From NCBI GenBank assembly GCA_945871905.1, contig CAMBXL010000002.1:1-64000 (forward strand): a DNA stretch of 64,000 nt. The letters are read 5' to 3'. The translations under genes were made by a program, and so were the position numbers. Position 1 is the stretch's first letter; the number at the start of each line of letters is the position of its first letter. The DNA comes from Chitinophaga pinensis (GTDB lineage: Bacteria; Bacteroidota; Bacteroidia; NS11-12g; UBA955). A model generated the notes under the pieces. The model ran no database searches. It was not told the DNA's origin and saw nothing but the letters and a program-made list of their open reading frames with translations. Of this stretch, positions 6,957 through 15,411 are shown one piece after another.

Positions 6957-9239
6957 ATGAATCAAGATTACCCTCCATACTTAGATAAATTAAACCCTAC
7001 ACAAAGAGAAGCCGCAATGCATATCAAAGGACCTGTTATGATTATTGCAGGTGCGGGTAGTGGAAAAACCAGGGTATTAACTTATCGTATTGCCCATATC
7101 ATCAAACAAGGAAACGACCCCTTTAATATTTTATCATTAACCTTTACCAACAAGGCGGCTAAGGAAATGAAGAACAGAATTGCAACGGTGGTAGGTGCTG
7201 AAGCAAAAAATTTATGGATGGGAACTTTTCACAGTGTATTTGCCAAAATTTTGAGAGTGGAAGCTGAACATATTGGCTACCCAAAAGATTTTACGATTTA
7301 TGACACAGACGATTCAAAAAGCTTAATTAAAACCCTTCTAAAAGAATTTCAATTAGACGAAAAATTATACAAACCGGGAATTGTTTACAACAGAATCAGT
7401 AACGCTAAAAATAGCCTTATCACCTCGGACAAATACAAAAACATTCCTGAATTATTAGAGGCAGATAACTCATCAGGAAGACCAATGATTTCGAAACTGT
7501 TTGAAGCCTATCAAGCACGTTGTTTCAAAGCAGGTGCTATGGATTTTGACGATTTATTAGTCAATACTTTCCGCCTGTTTAATGAAAAATCAGACATTCT
7601 TTACAAGTACCAACACAAGTTTAAATACATCATGGTAGATGAGTATCAAGATACCAATTTGTGCCAATACATGATTGTTAAAAAACTGGCTAGCATGTAT
7701 GAAAACATTTGTGTAGTGGGCGACGATTCGCAAAGTATTTATAGTTTTAGAGGGGCTAATATTCAGAATATTTTAAACTTTGAGAAAGATTACCCTGATT
7801 TAGCTGTCTTTAAATTGGAACACAACTACAGAAGTACCTCTAATATTGTCAATGCCAGCAGCAGTATTATTTCCAATAACAAAGAAAAACTCGACAAGAA
7901 AATTTTTACAGAAAACCAAGAAGGTGATAAAATAAAAATACTTCGCGCACTGAGTGACAATGAAGAAGGTCGCTTAATTTCACAATTGATATTCGAAGAA
8001 AAAAACAATACCCATGGACTCAACTCTGACTTTGCAATACTTTACAGAACGAATGCACAGAGTAGATCTTTTGAGGAAGCTCTGAGAAAAAACAACATTC
8101 CATACAGGATTTATGGAGGCACTAGCTTTTACCAAAGAAAAGAAATTAAGGACTTACTTGCTTACTTAAAATTGGTGGTTAATCCCAATGATGAAGAGGC
8201 CTTAAAAAGAATCATTAATTACCCTGCAAGAAAAATTGGCAATACCACGATAGAGAAACTTGTGTATACAGCCAATCAAAATGAGTTGTCAATGTGGGAA
8301 GTGATACAAAAAATCAATTTATTTCCTGATTTTGGAGCTGCCACTGCGCATCTCAAGAACTTTTACATGTTAATGAGCAACTTCCAAACAATGCAAGCTA
8401 CCAAAAACGCTTACGAAGTTGCAGAATATGTTGCCAAAAACTCAGGATTAGTTTCACATTTAAGAGAAGACAAAACTGTTGAAGGCATTTCGAAGTATGA
8501 AAATTTGGTTGAGTTATTAAATGCAATCAAAGAATTTACGGAAGATGATACCAACGAAAACGACAAAACATTATCATTTTTTCTTCAGGACATCGCCCTT
8601 CTTACTGATGCCGACAAGGACAATGACGATACTGACAAGGTCACTTTAATGACAATTCACAGTAGTAAAGGATTGGAGTTTAAAAATGTGTTTGTGGTGG
8701 GATTAGAAGAAAACTTATTCCCTAGTCAGTTGAGCTTGAACAGCAGGCACGAATTAGAAGAAGAAAGACGATTGTTTTATGTGGCGGTAACAAGAGCGGA
8801 GCAAAAACTAACCTTATCATTTGCAACCTCACGATTTAAATACGGCAATTTAATTCCTTGCGAACCCAGTCGATTTATTGATGAAATAGACAAAAAATAT
8901 GTTGAATTTGATTTCCCTCAAAACAAACGCGAAATAGATGCCCCTAGAAGTTTGAATCCCAAAACAACATCGGTTAGCACTTATGGCAAAGGATATGGAA
9001 TGCAAGTCGGCAAGCAACTATTTTCTAGCACTTCAGTTTCTATTCCAGCATCGGCAAACTTTGTAGCGGGAGATAATAATTTGTTGGTAGAGGGAGACGA
9101 GGTTGAGCACCAAAGATTTGGCAAAGGACAAGTTCTTAAATTGGAAGACAGTGGAGAAAACAAAAAAGCAATTATCAATTTTACCCAAGCAGGACAAAAA
9201 ACATTGGTATTGAAATTTGCTAAACTAATGAAAATATAA
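6957..9239 (+). CDS. pcrA: UvrD/PcrA-type ATP-dependent 3'-5' DNA helicase
   Basis: A 760-residue superfamily 1A helicase. Motif I is GAGSGKT (residues 32-38), motif II DEYQDTN, motif III VGDDSQSIYSFRGA, motif IV LEHNYRST and motif V TIHSSKGLEFKNVFVVGLEENLFP; motif VI contains VAVTRAEQKL. The C-terminal tail (VEHQRFGKGQVLKLED) is the Tudor-like segment that binds RNA polymerase in PcrA/UvrD. Its role is nucleotide excision repair, restart and removal of stalled polymerases. Length is typical and it appears intact. It is monocistronic or leads into the small envelope-protein gene 23 bases downstream. Confidence 0.95.
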   Translation: MNQDYPPYLDKLNPTQREAAMHIKGPVMIIAGAGSGKTRVLTYRIAHIIKQGNDPFNILSLTFTNKAAKEMKNRIATVVGAEAKNLWMGTFHSVFAKILRVEAEHIGYPKDFTIYDTDDSKSLIKTLLKEFQLDEKLYKPGIVYNRISNAKNSLITSDKYKNIPELLEADNSSGRPMISKLFEAYQARCFKAGAMDFDDLLVNTFRLFNEKSDILYKYQHKFKYIMVDEYQDTNLCQYMIVKKLASMYENICVVGDDSQSIYSFRGANIQNILNFEKDYPDLAVFKLEHNYRSTSNIVNASSSIISNNKEKLDKKIFTENQEGDKIKILRALSDNEEGRLISQLIFEEKNNTHGLNSDFAILYRTNAQSRSFEEALRKNNIPYRIYGGTSFYQRKEIKDLLAYLKLVVNPNDEEALKRIINYPARKIGNTTIEKLVYTANQNELSMWEVIQKINLFPDFGAATAHLKNFYMLMSNFQTMQATKNAYEVAEYVAKNSGLVSHLREDKTVEGISKYENLVELLNAIKEFTEDDTNENDKTLSFFLQDIALLTDADKDNDDTDKVTLMTIHSSKGLEFKNVFVVGLEENLFPSQLSLNSRHELEEERRLFYVAVTRAEQKLTLSFATSRFKYGNLIPCEPSRFIDEIDKKYVEFDFPQNKREIDAPRSLNPKTTSVSTYGKGYGMQVGKQLFSSTSVSIPASANFVAGDNNLLVEGDEVEHQRFGKGQVLKLEDSGENKKAIINFTQAGQKTLVLKFAKLMKI

Positions 9240-9262
9240 TTCAAAAGAAGTACATTCGCACG

Positions 9263-10063
9263 ATGAAAAAAATACTATTAACAACATTAATCTTGATAAG
9301 TTATAGCGCTTATTCACAATTAAATCCAGTATTAAAAAACAAAAGAGGATTGGCTATTTTACCTGAAAAAGGAGATTACAGCATAGGTATTGGAGCAGAT
9401 CCATTTTTAAGATATATGGGTTCATTTTTTTCAAATTCAAGTAATGTGTCACCTAATGCTAATTTTATAAACAACTATAGCTTTTCTGGAAAGTATTTTA
9501 TCAAAGAAAATCAAGCTTATCGTTTGTCTTTTTTAATAAACACAAACAGTAGAATTACAGAAATATCTGTTTTAGATATGACTCCCGGGGCAACTCAATT
9601 TGCTCAAGTCCTTAACAAAGGGAAATTAAAAACGAATCAGTTTCAATTAAATTTCGGAAAAGAGTTCAGAAAAGGCAAAACTAGGCTTCAAGGTTTTGCA
9701 GGCGTTGATGGTTTTATAAGGTATAACAACACAAGCGAAAAAACAACTTTTGGAAATAAACTAGAATTATATGACACAGGGTACACCCGAGTAATAGATA
9801 GAAAAAACAGTGGATTTACTTTTGGGATAAGAGGATTTGTAGGAGCTGAATATTTTTTCGCACCAAAAATGTCCTTAGGTTTTGAAATAGGTTTTGGACC
9901 ATCTTACACCATTTCGAGAGACAATACCTATACAGCAGAAAGCTATGATTTTTCATCGAACGAAGTAAAAAACACAGAATATAAAGATGGAATTTCGACA
10001 AAAAGCTTCGCAATAAATAGAGACATTTTCAATAGTACGCTCAATTTAAACTTGTTTTTTTAA
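9263..10063 (+). CDS. Outer-membrane beta-barrel-like protein, 266 aa
   Basis: The N-terminus (MKKILLTTLILISYSAYSQ) is a Sec signal peptide with likely cleavage after AYS. The mature part alternates aromatic and polar residues in strand-like segments (LRYMGSFF, KYFIKENQAYRLSFLIN, FQLNFGKEFRKGKTRLQGFAGVDG, GFTFGIRGFVGAEYFF, LGFEIGFGPSYTIS) and ends in the Phe-terminal strand LNLNLFF, typical of outer-membrane barrels. I do not recognise a named family; the OmpA/OprF-like small barrels of Bacteroidota are the nearest idea. It follows the helicase by 23 bases and precedes a lipoprotein gene that has its own promoter. Confidence 0.7.
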   Translation: MKKILLTTLILISYSAYSQLNPVLKNKRGLAILPEKGDYSIGIGADPFLRYMGSFFSNSSNVSPNANFINNYSFSGKYFIKENQAYRLSFLINTNSRITEISVLDMTPGATQFAQVLNKGKLKTNQFQLNFGKEFRKGKTRLQGFAGVDGFIRYNNTSEKTTFGNKLELYDTGYTRVIDRKNSGFTFGIRGFVGAEYFFAPKMSLGFEIGFGPSYTISRDNTYTAESYDFSSNEVKNTEYKDGISTKSFAINRDIFNSTLNLNLFF

Positions 10064-10071
10064 AAAAAAGG

Positions 10072-10102
10072 TTGCTTCGTATTAATCTATAACATATATT
10101 TG
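10072..10102 (+). promoter_or_regulatory. Promoter of the lipoprotein gene
   Basis: TTG at 10072-10074, a 20-base spacer and TATATTTG at 10095-10102 match the Bacteroidota sigma-A consensus TTTG-N19/20-TAnnTTTG. The start codon lies 16 bases downstream. Confidence 0.6.
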
Positions 10103-10118
10103 CACAAAAAATTAATCA

Positions 10119-10721
10119 ATGAAAAAATTTAATTTAGTCCTAACGGTATTGTTTTTAACGAGTATTGCATTAACTTCATGTAAATATGAAGAAGGTCCTG
10201 GCATTTCTTTAACCTCTAAAAGAGACCGTCTTGCAAACGAGTGGTCAGTTGTTAACTACAAAATTAACAATGAAGACAATGCTGCAGCTTTAAATTCTTT
10301 TAAAAGTGGAGATACTTTAGAAATGATTTTATCTATCACTCGTTCTGGATATTTTAGTATTAACCCACAATATACTAAATCATATTCAAAAGCGAATGAT
10401 GGAAAAATTTTTACTTACAGAAAAGACGAACACTTCTATTTATTGGCACCAATATACGAAAACAACATTTTTGCAAAAAATTGTGCAGGTAATGGAAAAT
10501 GGTCTTTCACTGAAAGACATGACAAAGTTGTATTTGGGAACAATGGCAATGGAGATCTTTCTAAAGCTAGCGATTCTGAAGTTTTAACTTGTGAAATCAT
10601 TCAATTAAAAAATAAAGAACTTAAAATTAGTTTTACTGCTAAAGATGGCAAAAAACATTTAATGACCATGGAACCAAGAAACTCTGAAACACCTGCGCAA
10701 AGAGTTAAAAACGGTTACTAA
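10119..10721 (+). CDS. Lipoprotein, 200 aa, lipocalin-like hypothetical
   Basis: The N-terminus MKKFNLVLTVLFLTSIALTSCKYEEG ends in a lipobox (LTSC), so it is a lipoprotein acylated at C21. The following SLTSKRDRLANEWSVVNYKINNED segment and the alternating strands resemble the lipocalin-like/DUF5004-type envelope lipoproteins of Bacteroidota, in which a short helix and an NxW motif precede a small barrel. There is no catalytic motif. It has its own promoter (10072-10102) and is followed by a strong terminator (10741-10775), so it is a single-gene unit. Function unknown. Confidence 0.72.
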   Translation: MKKFNLVLTVLFLTSIALTSCKYEEGPGISLTSKRDRLANEWSVVNYKINNEDNAAALNSFKSGDTLEMILSITRSGYFSINPQYTKSYSKANDGKIFTYRKDEHFYLLAPIYENNIFAKNCAGNGKWSFTERHDKVVFGNNGNGDLSKASDSEVLTCEIIQLKNKELKISFTAKDGKKHLMTMEPRNSETPAQRVKNGY

Positions 10722-10740
10722 TCAATCAATAACCTCATAA

Positions 10741-10775
10741 AAAACCTACAATTGAAAAATTGTAGGTTTTTTTTT
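10741..10775 (+). terminator. Rho-independent terminator after the lipoprotein gene
   Basis: CCTACAATT (10745-10753) and AATTGTAGG (10758-10766) form a perfect 9-bp stem with a GAAA loop, preceded by an A run and followed by nine T residues. Confidence 0.9.
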
Positions 10776-10786
10776 ATATTTTTTGT

Positions 10787-10794
10787 TACCTTTG
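10787..10794 (+). promoter_or_regulatory. -7 promoter element for the DUF4290-murA unit
   Basis: TACCTTTG is a perfect TAnnTTTG match, 19 bases before the DUF4290 start and directly after the preceding terminator. No clear -33 TTTG is seen at the usual spacing. Confidence 0.55.
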
Positions 10795-10813
10795 ACCTAC
10801 TAATAGCCCTTCA

Positions 10814-11440
10814 ATGGAAGAACTTTTTAAATACAATACCCAATCTGAAAACCTTATTATCTCTGAATATGGCCGCTCTTTTCAAAACTATGTAAACTAT
10901 GTTTGCTCAGTTGAACCTAAAGAGAAAAGAACCAAAATGGCCGATACTCTCATTAGCGTTATGGAAATCCTTAACCCTACTGTTAAAAATCAATCCGATT
11001 ACAAACAAAAACTTTGGGACCACCTTCACATCATCGCAAACTTTAACCTAAATGTGGATTCCCCTTTTCCTGTTCCTGAAAAAACCAAAATCCATCAGAA
11101 ACCTGAAAAAATAGAATACCCTAACCAACCCATCAAGTTCCGTTTTTATGGACGTAATCTGCAAATGATGGTCAATAAAGCCACAGCATTAGGTGATGAA
11201 GACTTACAAAAAGAATTCCTAAACTTACTGGCCTCTTTCATGACTAATTCTTCCAAAAATTGGAATAATGAAAATTTAAGCAACTCACAACTGGCTGACC
11301 ACCTAGAAGCTCTGTCGAATAAAAAACTAAAAGTGACTCCTGAACAATTAGAAATAACACTAGAACAACAACAAGCTAAAAAGAAATTTTTTAAACCAAA
11401 CAACAAGTTTAAAAACAAAAAATTTGTAAAAAGAAAATAA
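10814..11440 (+). CDS. DUF4290 domain-containing protein
   Basis: A 208-residue cytoplasmic protein. The N-terminal 175 residues (start MEELFKYNTQSENLIISEYGR, then KLWDHLHIIANFNLNVDSPFP and IKFRFYGRNLQMMVNKA) match DUF4290, a helical family that is nearly universal in Bacteroidota and of unknown function. The last 30 residues are a basic tail rich in Lys, Phe and Asn that could contact nucleic acid. It lies 8 bases upstream of murA, a pairing I believe is common in the phylum, which suggests a link to growth or envelope synthesis. No enzymatic residues are evident. Confidence 0.88.
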   Translation: MEELFKYNTQSENLIISEYGRSFQNYVNYVCSVEPKEKRTKMADTLISVMEILNPTVKNQSDYKQKLWDHLHIIANFNLNVDSPFPVPEKTKIHQKPEKIEYPNQPIKFRFYGRNLQMMVNKATALGDEDLQKEFLNLLASFMTNSSKNWNNENLSNSQLADHLEALSNKKLKVTPEQLEITLEQQQAKKKFFKPNNKFKNKKFVKRK

Positions 11441-11448
11441 CAACTATA

Positions 11449-12762
11449 ATGGGAACTTTCAAAGTAACTGGTGGCAAAAAACTAAAAGGAGAAATCATCC
11501 CTCAAGGTGCCAAAAATGAAGCATTACAAATTATCTCTGCGGTGCTTCTTACACCCGAAGAGGTTATCATACATAACATACCCCAAATAAGAGACGTTCT
11601 CAAACTGATTGACTTACTCAAAGACCTTGGCGTTAAAGTAAATCAATTAAGTCAAGAATCATACTCTTTTAAAGCGGATGACATCAATCTCGAATTTCTA
11701 AACTCTGCTGAGTTCAAACAAAAAGGCGCAGCTCTTAGAGGTTCTATTATGATCATCGGTCCGCTCTTAGCAAGATTTGGCAAAGGATATATTCCTAGCC
11801 CAGGAGGCGACAAAATTGGTCGAAGAAGATTGGATACCCACTTTATTGGATTCATGAAATTAGGCGCCCGTTTTGAATACTTGGCTAGTGAACAATTTTA
11901 TAAAGTTACTACAGAAAATAACCGTCTAAAAGGTTGCTATATGCTGCTTGACGAGGCCTCTGTGACTGGTACTGCGAACATCGTAATGGCTGCAAGTTTG
12001 GCTGAAGGAACCACAACCATATACAATGCTGCATGTGAACCCTATTTACAACAACTTTGTAAAATGCTGAATAGAATGGGAGCCAAAATTACTGGTATTG
12101 GCAGTAATTTAATTCATATTGAAGGGGTAAATTATTTGGCTGGAACGGAACATACTCTTTTACCAGATATGATTGAAATTGGCAGTTTTATCGGTTTGGC
12201 CGCTATGACTGGCAGTGAAATCCGTGTCAAAAATTGCCAGATAAATGAATTGGGAATTATTCCTGATACCTTCAAAAGACTTGGTATAAAAATGGAATTT
12301 ATTGGCGATGATATTTTCATTCCACAGCAAGACCATTATGAGATAGAATCTTTTATTGATGGAAGTATTCTTACAATTGCAGATGCCCCTTGGCCCGGTT
12401 TTACGCCGGATTTAATAAGTATTATACTTGTTACTGCAACCCAAGCCCGTGGCAATTTATTAATTCATCAAAAAATGTTTGAAAGTCGATTATTCTTTGT
12501 CGATAATTTGATTGACATGGGTGCTAAAATTATTTTGTGCGACCCACACCGTGCCAATGTGATGGGATTGGACAAAAAAATACCCCTTAAAGGCATTACA
12601 ATGAGCTCCCCTGACATCAGAGCTGGTGTTGCTATGCTCATTGCTGCAATGAGCGCAAATGGCACTAGTACTATTAAAAATATTGAGCAAATTGACCGTG
12701 GCTATCAATACATTGACAAACGCTTAAATGAAATTGGTGCAGAAATTGTAAGAATAGATTAA
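11449..12762 (+). CDS. murA: UDP-N-acetylglucosamine 1-carboxyvinyltransferase (Asp-type active site)
   Basis: A 437-residue enzyme that transfers enolpyruvate from PEP to UDP-GlcNAc, the first committed step of peptidoglycan synthesis. The two-domain inside-out barrel is recognisable from GGKKLKGEIIPQGAKNEALQ at the start, LLDEASVTGTANIVMAAS in the middle and TLLPDMIEIGSFIGLAAM later. The active-site loop reads PSPGGDKIGRRRLDTH. The residue aligned with catalytic Cys115 of E. coli MurA is Asp121 here. A Cys-to-Asp change at this position is known to keep activity while blocking covalent modification by fosfomycin (for example in mycobacterial and chlamydial MurA). It is cotranscribed with the DUF4290 gene. 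Confidence 0.95.
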   Translation: MGTFKVTGGKKLKGEIIPQGAKNEALQIISAVLLTPEEVIIHNIPQIRDVLKLIDLLKDLGVKVNQLSQESYSFKADDINLEFLNSAEFKQKGAALRGSIMIIGPLLARFGKGYIPSPGGDKIGRRRLDTHFIGFMKLGARFEYLASEQFYKVTTENNRLKGCYMLLDEASVTGTANIVMAASLAEGTTTIYNAACEPYLQQLCKMLNRMGAKITGIGSNLIHIEGVNYLAGTEHTLLPDMIEIGSFIGLAAMTGSEIRVKNCQINELGIIPDTFKRLGIKMEFIGDDIFIPQQDHYEIESFIDGSILTIADAPWPGFTPDLISIILVTATQARGNLLIHQKMFESRLFFVDNLIDMGAKIILCDPHRANVMGLDKKIPLKGITMSSPDIRAGVAMLIAAMSANGTSTIKNIEQIDRGYQYIDKRLNEIGAEIVRID

Positions 12763-12778
12763 GTAATCTTATCTTATC

Positions 12779-13252
12779 ATGAAAATATCCATTAGTTTCC
12801 TTATCATTTTCGTTAGTTTGATCATGAGTGGCTTTAAATCAAAGCAAAACTCAGGAAGCAATATCCAACGATTTAGTGATTCTATCAACTGGAGTTTGTA
12901 CAAGAACAAAGTGGTAGTCGTTAACTTCTGGGCTTCTTGGAGTAAAGCAAGTCGTGCTGAAAATAAAAACTTAGCTAGAATCTACCAAAAATACAAAAAC
13001 AACTCAAAAATTGTCTTTATCAGCGTTTCCTTGGATACCGAAGAAACGAATTGGAAAAGTGCAATAAGCGAGGATGAGATGGTATGGGAAAATCATATCT
13101 GTGATTTCAAAAAATACAACTCCCAGATGGTTAAAAAACACAACGTCAGTTCTATCCCTAAAATAATAGTTTTTGACAAAGAAGGGACTATGATAAGTTC
13201 CGCTATCACTGTAAAAGAGATAGAAAACTCATTGGCTGAACTTGCCAAATAA
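12779..13252 (+). CDS. TlpA-like thioredoxin-fold protein lacking the CxxC cysteines
   Basis: A 157-residue protein with an N-terminal hydrophobic segment (residues 1-18), so it is membrane-anchored or exported. The fold is clear: VVVNFWASW at the end of strand 1, ARIYQKYKNNSKIVFISVSLD in the middle and SSIPKIIVFDKEG with the cis-proline before the last strands. The active-site motif is WSKAS, with Ser55 and Ser58 where TlpA/ResA proteins have WCxxC. It therefore cannot do dithiol/disulfide exchange by itself and may act as a chaperone or binding protein. It is 16 bases after murA. The Cys loss is seen directly; the role is inferred. Confidence 0.82.
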   Translation: MKISISFLIIFVSLIMSGFKSKQNSGSNIQRFSDSINWSLYKNKVVVVNFWASWSKASRAENKNLARIYQKYKNNSKIVFISVSLDTEETNWKSAISEDEMVWENHICDFKKYNSQMVKKHNVSSIPKIIVFDKEGTMISSAITVKEIENSLAELAK

Positions 13253-13260
13253 TCAGTCAT

Positions 13261-13285
13261 TTTTTGTCACTTTTATTGACAAAAA
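13261..13285. repeat. Inverted repeat upstream of grpE
   Basis: TTTTTGTCA and TGACAAAAA form a perfect 9-bp dyad around a 7-base spacer. There is no trailing T run on the plus strand, so it could be an operator for the grpE-dnaJ heat-shock unit or a weak terminator for the preceding gene. A further TTGTCA lies at 13306-13311. Confidence 0.45.
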
Positions 13286-13351
13286 CCTCCTACTAACAAG
13301 CCATATTGTCATATTTAAACAATGGCAAACAATTTGAAACGTAGATACATC

Positions 13352-13882
13352 ATGACAGAAGAAGAAAAAATCGAATTATCAGATGAGCAAGTCAGTAACG
13401 ATGCACAAACATCAAACACTGAAACTGAATTAGATGAATTGAGCAAGTTAAAAGCAGATTTACAAGAAGCTAATGATAAATTTCTAAGATTATACGCTGA
13501 GTTCGACAATTACAAAAGAAGAACCACTAAAGAAAGAGCAGAATTGCTTCAAACTGCTGGCAAAGAAGTTATTTTGTCTTTCCTTCCTGTAATAGATGAT
13601 TTTGAAAGAGCCATGAAAGTGAATGCTGACAAACAAAATCTTGAATCTTTTGCAGAGGGTATTACTTTGATTCACCAAAAATTTGTGAATACCCTTCAAA
13701 ACAAAGGATTAAAACCATTGGAAAGCATCGGTAAAGAATTTAATGTTGACTTACACGAAGCGATTACAAAAATCCCGGCACCTAACGAAGATTTAAAAGG
13801 CAAAATCATAGACGAAACCGAAAAAGGATATACCCTAAACGGACACGTGGTAAGGTTTGCAAAAGTGATAGTAGGCGAATAA
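13352..13882 (+). CDS. grpE: GrpE nucleotide exchange factor
   Basis: Cochaperone that releases ADP from DnaK. From the ATG at 13352 the product is 176 residues: an acidic disordered N-terminus, a long helix (LSKLKADLQEANDKFLRLYAEFDNYKRRTTKERAEL), then the beta domain ending ETEKGYTLNGHVVRFAKVIVGE, a classic GrpE C-terminus. An upstream in-frame ATG at 13322 would add ten residues. I prefer 13352 because a promoter-like pair (TTG at 13306, ACAATTTG at 13329-13336) falls between the two. It is followed 18 bases later by dnaJ, the usual heat-shock pair; dnaK is not in the window. Confidence 0.93.
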   Translation: MTEEEKIELSDEQVSNDAQTSNTETELDELSKLKADLQEANDKFLRLYAEFDNYKRRTTKERAELLQTAGKEVILSFLPVIDDFERAMKVNADKQNLESFAEGITLIHQKFVNTLQNKGLKPLESIGKEFNVDLHEAITKIPAPNEDLKGKIIDETEKGYTLNGHVVRFAKVIVGE

Positions 13883-13900
13883 AAATTAATATAAAACATT

Positions 13901-15034
13901 TTGGCAAAAAGAGATTATTACGAAATATTAGAGGTTAGCAAATCGGCTACTGAGGAGGAAATAAAAAAAGCCTACAGAAAAATGGCTATTAAATTCCACC
14001 CCGACAAAAATCCGGGTGACAAAGCTGCTGAGGAAAAATTTAAAGAAGCTGCAGAAGCCTACGAAATACTTAGCAATGCTGAAAAAAAACAGCGTTATGA
14101 CCAATATGGACATGCTGGTGTAGGTGGTGCTTCTGGTGGTGGATACGGCGGTGGCGGCATGAATATGGATGATATTTTCAGCCAATTTGGTGACATATTT
14201 GGCGGCGGAGGTGGTGGTGGTTTTGGCGACTTTTTTGGTGGCGGTTCTGGCAGAAATGGAAGAACTAGAGCGAATGTAGGTAGCAACATCAGAATAAAAC
14301 TTAAATTGAGCTATGCCGACATCAAAAATGGTGTAGAAAAGAAAATTAAATACAAAAAACTGGTTCAAGCCAAAGGCACTACTTTTAAAGAATGTAGCAC
14401 TTGTAAAGGCAGAGGACAGGTGAACAGAGTAACACAAACTTTCTTAGGACAAATGCAAACCGTTAGTGCTTGTCCTACTTGTCAAGGAAGTGGAAAAATT
14501 ATTTCAAACAGACCGGCAGGTTCTAATGAATACGGTCTTGTTCACGAAGAGATAGAAACAACAATTAAAATACCTGCAGGGGTTCAAGAAGGCATGCAAT
14601 TGTCTATCAATGGCAAGGGTAATGCAGCTCCCGGTGGTGGCATAGATGGCGATTTATTAATCTATATTGAAGAAGAAGGACATGCAGAATTGGAGCGTCA
14701 AGACCAACATGTAATATTCCAATTAGCCATCAGTGTGGTTGATGCCATATTAGGTTGCCAAGTGGAAGTGCCTACGATAGACGGTAAAGCCAAAATAACC
14801 ATTGAAGCTGGCACTCAAAGCGGAAAAGTACTAAGATTAAGAGGAAAAGGATTCCCTGAAGTAAACGGCTACCAAACAGGTGATCAATTAATAAAAGTTC
14901 ATGTGTGGATTCCTAAAAAAGTAAATTCCGAAGAAACTGATTTATTAAAGAAACTGAAAGATTCAGAGAATTTCTCTCCTAAAAATGCCAAAAAAGAAAA
15001 AGGGTTCTTCGATAAAATGAAGGATTGGTTTTAA
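13901..15034 (+). CDS. dnaJ: DnaJ (Hsp40) with only one zinc centre
   Basis: A 377-residue cochaperone of DnaK. The J domain (residues 4-68) carries HPD at 33-35. A long Gly/Phe-rich linker follows (about 71-125). The zinc region keeps only C165-x2-C168 (CSTCKGRG) and C191-x2-C194 (CPTCQGSG), i.e. motifs 2 and 3, which form zinc centre II. Motifs 1 and 4 (zinc centre I) are missing, replaced by [10 protein letters not shown] and [10 protein letters not shown]. The C-terminal substrate-binding domains are complete ([30 protein letters not shown]). I recall the same reduction in Flavobacteriia DnaJ. The start is TTG at 13901; no ATG fits. Cotranscribed with grpE. Confidence 0.94.
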   Translation: MAKRDYYEILEVSKSATEEEIKKAYRKMAIKFHPDKNPGDKAAEEKFKEAAEAYEILSNAEKKQRYDQYGHAGVGGASGGGYGGGGMNMDDIFSQFGDIFGGGGGGGFGDFFGGGSGRNGRTRANVGSNIRIKLKLSYADIKNGVEKKIKYKKLVQAKGTTFKECSTCKGRGQVNRVTQTFLGQMQTVSACPTCQGSGKIISNRPAGSNEYGLVHEEIETTIKIPAGVQEGMQLSINGKGNAAPGGGIDGDLLIYIEEEGHAELERQDQHVIFQLAISVVDAILGCQVEVPTIDGKAKITIEAGTQSGKVLRLRGKGFPEVNGYQTGDQLIKVHVWIPKKVNSEETDLLKKLKDSENFSPKNAKKEKGFFDKMKDWF

Positions 15035-15411
15035 GGAGATAAACAATGTATAACTGTGAGCGGAAGCCGCCGCAATAAGCTAAGCTTCTGACCAAGCACA
15101 GGGAAACTTCTGACTTCTAACTTCTCCCTTCTGACTTCTTCGTTCTACCTTCTGACTTCTCCCTTCTACCTTCTGATATGTCTCCCTTTCTATCTTACAC
15201 CTTAAAACAGTGGGTGGTCGCCACCACACAAGCTAATCTTCAGACCAACCACAGGAAAAACTTATGACTTATGACTTCTGACTTCTCCCTTCTCCCTTCT
15301 GATATGTCCCCCCATTCTATCTTGCATCTTAGAACAGTGGGTGGTCGCCACCGCACTAACTAATCTTCAGACCAACCACAGGAAAAGAAATCAAAAATCA
15401 AAACTGAAAAA
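15035..15411. repeat. Intergenic repeat array: pyrimidine tracts and hairpin-bearing units
   Basis: 377 bases without genes between dnaJ and pepT. Two nearly identical units (15170-15259 and 15296-15386, period 126) each begin CTTCTGATATGTC, contain AACAGTGGGTGGTCGCCACC (a GGTGG/CCACC hairpin) and end CTTCAGACCAACCACAGGAA. A decayed third copy of the unit end is at about 15059-15104. Tracts of CTTCTGACTTCTAACTTCT-like pyrimidine repeats separate them (15103-15170 and 15261-15300). It does not have CRISPR geometry. It looks like a family of dispersed intergenic elements. Its origin is unknown. Confidence 0.7.

Noticed and set aside
13322-13351. Upstream ATG for grpE
   Set aside because: A promoter-like pair falls between the two ATGs; kept as an alternative in the grpE entry.
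14095-14289. Proline-rich minus-strand frame
   Set aside because: Antisense shadow of the Gly-rich linker of DnaJ.
15170-15386. Possible CRISPR array
   Set aside because: Units are about 90 bases with period 126, spacers are pyrimidine tracts rather than unique sequences, and no cas genes lie nearby.
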